From Entrophospora sp. SA101 (Eukaryota > Glomeromycota > Glomeromycetes > Entrophosporales > Entrophosporaceae), in assembly GCA_958430865.1 (NCBI GenBank), contig CAUDNR010001024.1, positions 1 through 39,958 of the forward strand: a stretch of DNA of 39,958 bases, written 5' to 3'. Within the stretch, counting starts at the first letter, position 1. Each line of letters begins with the position of its first letter. Below the pieces are notes generated by a model that saw only the letters and a list, made by a program, of their open reading frames with translations, was not told where the DNA came from and searched no databases. Position numbers and translations under genes: made by a program. This document shows, one piece after another, positions 1 through 7,769 of the stretch.

Positions 1-377
1 TCAGATACTAAGCTGGTCCAAAGACCCCTTTCAGACCGGTTAGATCAATTTGGACCAATTTTCTCTATACTTTATGTGTAAAAAAACGAATTGGGTTTCC
101 AGTTTGGACCAATTTTCTCTATACTTTATGTATAAAAAACGAATTGTTAGATCAATTTGGACCAATTTTCTCTATACTTTATGTGTAAAAAAACAAATTG
201 AATTAACCCATGTTATACATATTACATAAAAAAATATCCCGTGCAAAAATCAAATTGAATTAATCTGCATAATAGGTATTACATAAAAAAATTTATCTGA
301 ATAATTAACCAAAGAATTAAACAAATCCAGGTACAAAGTATTATTATCAAAAAATGAGTAGTATATTAGGTACACCT
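1..377 (+). repeat. Left terminal inverted repeat, copy 1
   Basis: It matches the reverse complement of 11855-12178, from the terminal tcagatact through the first eight codons of the helicase gene (354-377). The match ends after tacacct. The outer part holds three units of a ~54 bp subrepeat (ttggaccaattttctctatac...), while the right TIR of this copy has two. The repeat includes the presumed promoter and 5' leader of the helicase gene. Confidence 0.9.
41..200 (+). repeat. Three ~54 bp tandem subrepeats in the left TIR
   Basis: The core tttggaccaattttctctat recurs at about 49, 103 and 156, giving a period of 53-54 bp, each followed by actttatgtrtaaaaaa. The right TIR of copy 1 has two units and the right TIR of copy 2 has three. 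Subterminal repeats of this kind can bind a transposase or replication factors, but that role is inference here. Confidence 0.8.
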
Positions 378-2357
378 TCCAAAGAATTTAATCAAAATAA
401 ATTTAGAGATCTTTTTTATAAAGCCAAATCTCGCAAAGAACTCCAACCAGCTTTAACCTATTTATTAGGATACTTTGCATGTGGAGAAACCGGTGTTTAC
501 AAATGGGTTCCTGCTCTTAAGACCTTCAAGCATTTTAATAAAAAGGATGCATGTGAGTCTTTTATCCAGAATGAAACAGCAGAATTTGAACATGGCAATT
601 GGGTAGAAAAGTTTAATATACAAAACTGGTTCTTTAGGGAAACGCCTATCTTCATTATTAATGTTGATCCAACTAAACCACTAACTTATCAACATCCAAT
701 ATCTGAAGAATATATTATTAATAATTTTCCGGGATTTCTTCATTCCAACCCACCTCCATTCCATCAATTTAGCAAAGAAATTCGTAATCAGGTAAATTTA
801 ATTCTTAACCATATGAGAGAAGTACTTTGTTCATCAGATAAAAAGCAAGAACTCTATATGATGGGATTAATTCTAAGGATAGCAATTGGCCAGAAAATGC
901 AAAAATCAATGTTCCTTTATTCTGGTCCGGGAACAGGTAAAACAATGCTTACATGGTTCCTTCGGGAAATGGTCCTTGGCTCAAAGATTACTATGAAAAC
1001 CACCAATGAAAAAATTATTACAGGACAATTTAACAAAGAATTAGAAGGTAGGGTTTTATTGGTTCTTGAAGAAATGTCTAACTCAAAATCCACTGATTGG
1101 ATTACTTTTGCAAATTGGCTCAAAGACTTTATTGATAGTGATTCTTTGAGGATAGAAGAAAAGCATAAGACTCCATATTCGGTTACTAATATTACAAATT
1201 TAATTATTAACAGTAATAATAGTAAAACAATTCGTCTTGATAAAAATGACCGAAGATATTTTATTCCGGATATCTCTGAAAAGTATGTTGAAAATGGAAT
1301 TGGAATGGATCATTATTATGCCCCACTGGATAAAGCTATAAAAAATCCAGAAGTTGGAAAAGCATTCTACTCTTATGCACTAGAATATGTAAAACTTAAT
1401 CCAGATTTTAATGAATGCAAAATCCCTATGAGTAAAACTAAGCTAATGATGACAAGCAGGGATATTAACCCAATCCATGAGTTTATAAAGCAGGAATATT
1501 TATGCAAGTCTTTAGATCTTGATTTAGCTTCTACATACCTTTATAATACATATAAAAACTGGTTTCGGGAAATGTTTGGCATCAAAAAAAGACCGCCTAT
1601 TGTACAGGAATTTACTCGTGCAATTGGAGAGTTAGGGATAAAAACTAAGTCAAAAAGAGTAGGAGATCAAAAAACCAATAAAAAAATGCAATGGTATTCA
1701 GCTTCATATAATGATATTTATACCATATTCCAGAAAAAGAATATGATTGATGAAGCCGAAAATATTAATGAACCGGAGGGATACCAACATACAGAGAGTA
1801 TAGAATTATCATTGAAATCCCCTGAAAAATTCCCATCAGAAGAAGCGCCTTTAGACTTGCCCCTTCAAAGCCCTTCTACTAATTCTACTAATTCAATTCC
1901 CAAACTAGAAAATGATGATGATGCTGATGAAGTCTATGAATCATCTGGTTCAGAATTTGATGAAGAAGAAGTATATGAATCATCTGGTTTGGAATTTGAT
2001 GAACCAATTCTTAAAAATAAAAAACCAGAAGTGTCTTTAGAATCGCCAGCTGAATGTAGTAAATCATCTGTACCAGTGTTTAAAAAGATGTCGCCAAAAG
2101 TTCCACCAAAACCTGAACATCTAAAGATTACAAAAAATAATGAAACCCAAAAACTAGAAAACCCGATTGAAGAATTTTCTATTGATGAATGCTTGGACCT
2201 CTTATGTGCTGAATATGATGAAAATTGCCAGGATAATAGGAATACAGAACCAGAAACCATTAATGAAAAAGAATGTACATTAGCTGAGGAGGAAGAGGAA
2301 TTCTCAGAAAATGAATATATTGATTATAAGGAACTAGATAAATTCCATAATAATTAA
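354..2357 (+). CDS. SF3-type helicase (D5-like / DUF5906-like)
   Basis: This 667-aa protein is intact and identical in copy 2. Walker A is GPGTGKT (residues 191-197). Walker B ends in the acidic pair E239-E240 after a hydrophobic strand. A sensor Asn (N286) follows, then R300-R301 in NDRRYF as the likely arginine finger. This order fits superfamily 3 helicases of the poxvirus D5/phage primase-helicase type, which unwind DNA at viral and plasmid origins. No archaeo-eukaryotic primase domain is seen at the N-terminus. Residues ~395-460 look like a winged helix. The tail from ~480 is acidic and Ser/Glu-rich, with a repeated VYESSG-EFDE unit near 524-550. The start is at the inner edge of the TIR, so the first eight residues equal those of the F-box protein at the other end. 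Its likely role is element replication together with PolB. Confidence 0.85.
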   Translation: MSSILGTPSKEFNQNKFRDLFYKAKSRKELQPALTYLLGYFACGETGVYKWVPALKTFKHFNKKDACESFIQNETAEFEHGNWVEKFNIQNWFFRETPIFIINVDPTKPLTYQHPISEEYIINNFPGFLHSNPPPFHQFSKEIRNQVNLILNHMREVLCSSDKKQELYMMGLILRIAIGQKMQKSMFLYSGPGTGKTMLTWFLREMVLGSKITMKTTNEKIITGQFNKELEGRVLLVLEEMSNSKSTDWITFANWLKDFIDSDSLRIEEKHKTPYSVTNITNLIINSNNSKTIRLDKNDRRYFIPDISEKYVENGIGMDHYYAPLDKAIKNPEVGKAFYSYALEYVKLNPDFNECKIPMSKTKLMMTSRDINPIHEFIKQEYLCKSLDLDLASTYLYNTYKNWFREMFGIKKRPPIVQEFTRAIGELGIKTKSKRVGDQKTNKKMQWYSASYNDIYTIFQKKNMIDEAENINEPEGYQHTESIELSLKSPEKFPSEEAPLDLPLQSPSTNSTNSIPKLENDDDADEVYESSGSEFDEEEVYESSGLEFDEPILKNKKPEVSLESPAECSKSSVPVFKKMSPKVPPKPEHLKITKNNETQKLENPIEEFSIDECLDLLCAEYDENCQDNRNTEPETINEKECTLAEEEEEFSENEYIDYKELDKFHNN

Positions 2358-2464
2358 GCCAATGTACTATGCTGGTATTTGCTTTGTATACATTTTGTGG
2401 ATATATATTTTTTTTTATATATTCTATAAATTTTCATATTGAATAATTATATACAATAAATAAA

Positions 2465-4377
2465 ATGCCAATCAATACAATTAATATAAACTATCAAAGA
2501 TTGCCAACTCGGCAACATATCACTGAAATCAATTATACCGGTAGAAGTTTTTCCAGAAAAAGAATCAATCATGAAATAGAAAAACTTAGGACTAGAATTC
2601 CAAATAAAAAATTTCAAGTTCTTCTTCCTTATGAGCAGTGGAAACCCGGCTCATGGTTTGAGGATGGAGAAGATATATCATTATTTTCATTGCTAGATCA
2701 TTATGATGAGTCCCAATTGCCAGAAGGTGGAGGAGATCCTGGATCTTATAATCGATTTATTATTTACATGATGGATCCTCCAGCATTATCAGGTGGTTGT
2801 AATGCCAAAAAAGACAGCGGTCTAAATGATTGTCTTTATCAATGTTTATATCATGCTTATGGAACATTTTCAAACCTTCCAAAAATTATCAAAAAGCCAG
2901 AAATTCTTAAGCAAGCTTTGGGCTTACAAAGGAATGAAGCAGTTCCAGTAGAACTTATTGAAAAAGTAGAAAAATTAGCTAAAACTATTGCAATTAATAT
3001 AGTTGGAGATTTTACCCGAATTTCCAAAAATACCGCTCATTGACAAATTACTCTTACACTTGCTGATGGGCATTATTCCATTACACCAAATCCAGATCAA
3101 TTCAAAATTAATACTACTACTTCTAAGCCAAAGGAACCTTTAATATATAAAATGGATGGAATAAATAATACTGTAAAAATTTTTAATGGAAAAGATGTAT
3201 GCACTGTTACTACTATAGAATGGCAAAAGTTACAATCAAAATCTCGTTTTGGGAAAAATTGTTATATTCCAGTTGTCAAAGATAAAAATTCCGGAATTTA
3301 TGAATCATTGGATGAAGCTTATACAAGAATACATGAGGAATGAAATATTTTGCTAGAAGAATCTAAAAAAATTGGCTTATCAATTGATTTATTCATGTGT
3401 CATGGCAGTTATAAGAAAGTTGCATTATGGTTACTTGAAAGACTTAGCCAGGCAATTCGAGCCAATGAAGCATTAGATCCTATGGAAGCAATATGGATTT
3501 CTAACGCAATGGTGGGTGGAATTATTTGGGCTCAAAATGATTGGAAAGGATATGGCCGGCAGTATGATGAAACTAGCTTATATCCCAGTATTATGCAATC
3601 AGCAATTACATTTCCAATTAGTAAAGGAAAATTCCAAATACTTAAAGATTTCGTTAAAAAACATGAAAATGGTGATTATGCCATATATGGAATATATTGG
3701 GCAGAAGTTGAATATAAAAAAGATATGAAAGTATTATTCAGATATAATAAATGTAACAAATATACTCATACTGATTTATCCTATGCCAGAACATTGGGAC
3801 TTCAAGTTAAATTAATTCAGGATAATTTTCCAAATTCGTTAGTATATGAAAAGGAAACAAGAATTCCGGGAAAAATTATATTTGGAGAATATGTAAATTT
3901 CCTTTTCAAACTAAAAAATAAAGGGGAATTATTGGACAAGTATCAAAAAGAGTTCTAAATACTTTATGGGGAGCATTGTGCCAAAGAAATAAATCTTACT
4001 ATGATGTTAGTGAAGGCATGGTAGATTTATTCAAAAACCCGGAAGGAGAAATTTTAGATAGTATAATTCCAGTAGGAGATAAACATTGGACTTTACAATT
4101 TTCAAACCCCGGAAATTTATTTAAAGGTGAGTATCCCCGAATTGCTCCATTTATTCTAGCACAGGGACGAAAAATAATATCTAGTCAAATTAAGCCTTAT
4201 AAAGATAAAGTAAGACGGGTTCATACAGATGGATTTATTCTAGAAGAAGATCCTACAAAGCCACCATCTATTAATTGTCTAGAAAATGCTTCAAAAATTT
4301 TAAAAACGCTCAAATTTGAAAAAGAAAGCAAATGCCATGTTAAAAACGCTAATCAAGTTACGTGGTACGAATGTTAG
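2465..4377 (+). pseudogene. DNA polymerase B (protein-primed type) with N-terminal OTU-like domain, interrupted
   Basis: One reading frame runs from 2465 to 3958 but is cut by TGA at 3041-3043 and 3341-3343. A shift near 3922-3927 then moves it to the frame that ends at 4377. Motif A is YDETSLYPS (from 3563). Motif B (RVLNTLWGALCQRNK, from ~3949) lies just past the shift. Motif C is VHTDG (Asp codon 4228-4230). These are family B polymerase motifs. The N-terminal ~190 codons hold NDCLYQCL and, after the first TGA, ADGHYSI; such a Cys and His pair resembles an OTU-type cysteine protease (inference). Only ~170 codons separate this from motif A and no 3'-5' exonuclease motifs are seen. The C-terminus is short for a Polinton polymerase. 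All lesions except one are shared with copy 2. Confidence 0.85.
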
Positions 4378-4409
4378 AAATTTTTACATTACTGCGCCGT
4401 TATTAATTA

Positions 4410-4775
4410 TTATCTATGTGTATGGCAACGTCCGGTTGAACTACGGGTAAATTTGTTACACGATTCGATTTTACATGGGTTACCAGGCCCTTTATTTTTT
4501 CTATTCCAATGTTCATAACATCCCTCTATTCGTCTACAATTATTATTGCAAATAGAACCATCGAGTTTAACATATGGGCATGAGTAGTAAATTATATCAT
4601 ACAATGAAAGGTCCTCTTCGATTGCGCCACCTGCTATTAATATTTCAAGATGTATTTCCCATCCTTCCGGTGTACTGCCCCAGGAGCCATCTTCGTCGGC
4701 AATAGCTTCATCAAGTAGTTCGAGATTTTTTAATCTTTTTATTATATTAATCATTTTATGTATATTTATGCGCAA
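4410..4775 (-). CDS. Small Cys/His-rich putative zinc-binding protein
   Basis: This 121-aa protein is identical in copy 2. The C-terminal half holds Cys and His in metal-site spacing: CPYVKLDGSICNNNC, then CYEHW, CKIESC and a final CHTH. The N-terminal half is acidic and helical in appearance, with GSWGSTPEGWE in the middle. I do not recognise the family; a zinc-binding nucleic-acid or protein-interaction role is only suggested by the Cys/His pattern. It lies tail-to-tail with PolB (32 bp apart) and head-to-head with the winged-helix gene, with ~380 bp between the two starts. Confidence 0.6.
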   Translation of the reverse strand: MRINIHKMINIIKRLKNLELLDEAIADEDGSWGSTPEGWEIHLEILIAGGAIEEDLSLYDIIYYSCPYVKLDGSICNNNCRRIEGCYEHWNRKNKGPGNPCKIESCNKFTRSSTGRCHTHR

Positions 4776-5159
4776 TGTATATTCAATTTGTAGTCAAACC
4801 TTGTTATAACGAAATGTAATCAATTAAATACGTGCTATAACGAACTTTTAAACATTTTGGCTCCGCATATAAAATCCGATTAGTATTAGTAATAACGTCT
4901 AAAATCAGTTACAACGAGGGTCCGCTATAACGAGGGATAACGATAAATTTTTTTTTGTATGATCGTCCATAGAAAATTAATCATTTTTATTATGATTGCC
5001 CATACGCGCATTTTTACACCTATTATTATGATTTCCACATACACGCAATATAAAAACGTAATATGAATAGTATTTTCCAGAATGTGTAGTAGTAGTATAT
5101 AAAGAGGTTGGAAACATCGGAGAACTCCAAAAAAAATTATATCAAAAGCTTTTGAAAAA
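4776..5159. other. Divergent intergenic region with TATAACGA repeats
   Basis: This gap lies between two divergent genes. From about 4790 to 4945 it carries several copies of a TATAACGA-type motif (gttataacgaaat, gctataacgaact, gttacaacgaggg, gctataacgaggg). They resemble the ends of fungal pogo/Fot-type Tc1-mariner elements, so this may be a remnant miniature element; that is inference. The right part holds a TATA box for the gene at 5160. Confidence 0.5.
5096..5104 (+). promoter_or_regulatory. TATA box (tatataaag) upstream of the winged-helix gene
   Basis: The sequence tatataaag lies 56 bp before the ATG at 5160, a usual distance for a fungal promoter. It supports 5160 as a real gene start even though the reading frame breaks soon after. 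It is conserved in copy 2. Confidence 0.5.
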
Positions 5160-5500
5160 ATGATAGAAAATCATAATCGATCATATGATATTGAATATAT
5201 CAAATTATGGTTATTAGAGCTTATCAACAATTCGTCTAGTTCCAGTAAAGAAATACAATTTTATAAGTTTCTGAAAATGAATACTTTGAAATAAACGAAA
5301 CTTTTACAAACTTCTATAATAGTTATGCGGATAGTGTAGATAATCCTCTCAGTAAAAATCAAGTTTCAAGAGCATTTACAGCTTTAGGTTTAAAAACATT
5401 AATAACAAGAGAAAAGCATAATGGCAAGTGGAGATCTTTAGTGATAGTTCGTGCATCAAAAGATGAATTATCAGAAATATTCCAAAAAAACGGAATTTGA
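5160..5500 (+). pseudogene. Small winged-helix-like protein, frameshifted
   Basis: An ORF starts at 5160 and stops at 5294 after 44 codons. A second open stretch in the -1 frame runs from ~5266 to the TGA at 5498-5500 and lacks its own ATG. Together they would make ~113 residues. The second part (FTNFYNSYA, PLSKNQVSRAFTALGLKT, KWRSLVIVRAS, LSEIFQKNGI) follows the same pattern as the C-terminal winged helix of the element's own helicase (residues ~395-460). It may be a small DNA-binding paralogue. The shift is present in both copies, so it is either old damage or a programmed -1 shift. The gene ends 24 bp from the convergent ATPase gene. Confidence 0.5.
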
Positions 5501-5524
5501 GCCTTCAGAAATTTAATCTTTTAA

Positions 5525-6752
5525 TTATTGGGAATCATTCAATTCTTTGATCCCAACATGATGTATTTTCTGATCTATATGGCCATTTGAAAGAAGCCAG
5601 GTAAGTATTTTACATCCCTCTATATATCTTTTTTCATCCAATGGCCTTGAATCCAAAAGATCTTTATAATGAAGAAAATATGAATTTTTATCTGGACGGG
5701 ATTTATCAACTTGAGGTATAGAAATTTCATTATTCTGTAATAGCTTTACTCTCTCTTTGATTTTTTGAGCAAAATCGTGCCATCCAGCACCAAGTTCTTT
5801 ATTTTTTACCCCAAAAGCTTCTCAATATACTAATCTGGCCCACATATTGCTATTTTTAGCAATTACATTATTAGCCAATAATTTTTTACGTTCAGGTGGT
5901 AAAGGAAAATTTCCAGCAAACTCTACAATGCAATTTTCTTTTTTAGCTTGTGTTATTGCTTCTTTACCTGCAATGCTAAATTTACTCTGGGATAACTCAT
6001 CTATAATATTAATTGATGAAGAATCAGAAATTTGAGTTTTCAATCCATCTGGGACTTCTAATGGTTTATCCCATCGAACTCTGATTGATAGTGGATCATT
6101 CTTGGACCGTCTAAGATCAAACACAATAAATTCTCGTTTTGATGTTAGATCATCTATGATTGATCCTAGATGATCTGAGTGCTCTGTATATTGACTTATA
6201 ATATTTTTGAGATCAGATATGGATCCTCCTCCTCTATGAAGTGAGATATAAGTAGCATTATCCCGAATTGTTTTGTAAATGGCAAAGAATCTTTGTGCTA
6301 CATATATTGGGGATATATTCCTATGGCGTCCATGAGTAAAATATTTAGCAATTTGTTCCTGTATTTTTTTAGATTCGTGCATAAGATCTTCAAATATTAC
6401 AACAGTAGATCTTTCAGGATTAAATGTATCGATATCTGGAATTTCAGAAGGAGATAATGCCTTAAATGATACATCCTCAGTTTTTGCAAGATCATTAAAA
6501 AAAATCTCTAACAATATTCCATTTTGGCTCATCAGGAAATTTGGCAATTAAAATTATATCATTGCATAAAATATATCGAGAACCATTTTCTTTATCTACC
6601 TTTTTAGTACCCATTATAAGATTCAGGATCATAGTGGTTTTGCCTGAATCAGAACTTCCAGATACAACCATTCGAAATGGCGATATTGGTGCAAATTCAT
6701 TTCCCTGTTTCAAAGGTTGGTATTCATCAATGTTGTACACAAAATATTCCAT
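5525..6752 (-). pseudogene. A32-type (FtsK-HerA) genome-packaging ATPase, interrupted
   Basis: The reading frame starts at 6752. Walker A is GSSDSGKTT (residues 32-40). The frame breaks at an A8 run on the plus strand (6497-6504) and continues from there in the neighbouring frame. Walker B is STVVIFEDL, followed by THGRHRN and YVAQRFF, which are typical of A32-like packaging ATPases of Polintons, virophages and large DNA viruses. A TGA at 5822-5824 interrupts the frame, and the same frame then continues for 98 more codons to a TAA at 5525-5527. A packaging motor implies that the ancestor formed particles (established role of the family). Both lesions are shared with copy 2. Its start is only 41 bp from the divergent coiled-coil gene. 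Confidence 0.85.
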
Positions 6753-6793
6753 AGTTGCTATTAGAGTTATAGATTTATATCTTTAATTGGATC
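6753..6793. promoter_or_regulatory. 41 bp divergent intergenic region (putative bidirectional promoter)
   Basis: Only 41 bp separate the minus-strand ATPase start (6752) from the plus-strand coiled-coil start (6794). The spacer is AT-rich (atagatttatatcttt). Any promoter must be shared or must reach into the coding regions. Both copies have the same arrangement. Confidence 0.35.
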
Positions 6794-7742
6794 ATGAATC
6801 GAAGGTTTAGTACTTCAAATTGCCCAACAGCTGAAATTGCTTGGACTAATAGAGAATTGCGCAAACAGTTGGCTGAGGATGATGAGATCATATCTAAATA
6901 ATGAAACTAGAATTAAATCATTAGTGCGAGATCTTGAGCATAGCAACTTAGAAATTCATTATTTGGGTAAATCCCTAATACAACATGAAGCACAAATTGA
7001 ATCTTTGAAAAAGGATAATAAAAATCTATCAATTCAACTCCGGAAGGCTTTACAGGATATAGAGTCTAAAGAAAAATTTATCGTTTTTAGAGAAGAACAA
7101 TTTATAGCATTAGAAGATAAAATTTCAACACTTAATAAGAAGCCAAAAATGTCTTCTCAATGCCAAATACAGCCACCTAGTCCAAATGAGATTGATGTAA
7201 GTACTGATAGAATTAATTCTGCATGCAGAAGTCTTGATGAGTTCATACAAAGGCCGGATAATTCTACTCTAAACCAGAGGACTGCAGTAAATAAGCTTAA
7301 TGAAATTACTACATTTACACATAGGCTCCGAGATATTGCTAAATGGAATGATGATCAATTAGCGCCACTTCAGGCCCAATTACAGCAAAATCTTCAGGCA
7401 TTCAATCAGGTGAATAATCAGCTTGCACAGGCCCAGAATGATCTTAATCAACTTCATCAGGATTTTCTTCAGCTTAATGTCGCTCATGCTCAGCTTAATA
7501 ATACTCATATTCAATTTGTTAATGCTCGGGATCAATTTATTAATAATATCCACAATCCACTTGTCCAGGCCTATAACTACCATAATGGACGATTACAAAT
7601 GTTCCAACAAAAACACATAAAATGGAAACAAAGAGCCAAAAACCCTGTTGGGCAATTACAAATATTCCAACAAAAATATGTAAAATGGAAACAAAGAGCC
7701 AGAAATCCTGATGTTATTTGGCTCGTAGGCTTTTCAAATTGA
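6794..7742 (+). pseudogene. Coiled-coil protein with C-terminal tandem repeat, frameshifted near the start
   Basis: A good start at 6794 gives MNRRFSTSNCPTAEIAW and runs 35 codons to a stop. The downstream frame (NNETRIKSLVRDLE...) is +1 relative to it and stays open to 7742, so a single shift near 6890-6900 separates them. An ATG at 6837 in the downstream frame is probably not the real start. The body has heptad-like stretches at ~20-90 and a Gln/Asn/Leu-rich coiled coil at ~150-240. It ends in two ~23-residue repeats (LQMFQQKHIKWKQRAKNP and LQIFQQKYVKWKQRARNP). The ORF ends in TGA, and the same frame continues to the Gag start at 7770. It may be a particle or scaffold protein; no family was recognised. 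Confidence 0.55.
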
Positions 7743-7769
7743 AGCCTTGATATTCATATTAAAATCAAC

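Noticed and set aside
917..1123. Minus-strand ORF inside the helicase gene (also 1934-2260, and equivalents in copy 2)
   Set aside because: It overlaps conserved helicase coding sequence and has no recognisable domain; shadow of the real gene.
3041..3343. TGA read as tryptophan (mitochondrial-type code)
   Set aside because: Trp is coded by TGG many times in the same genes, and copy comparison shows CGA to TGA changes elsewhere in the element.
7380..7620. Overlapping ORFs on both strands inside the coiled-coil gene
   Set aside because: Produced by the repeated Gln/Asn/Leu codon pattern of the real frame.
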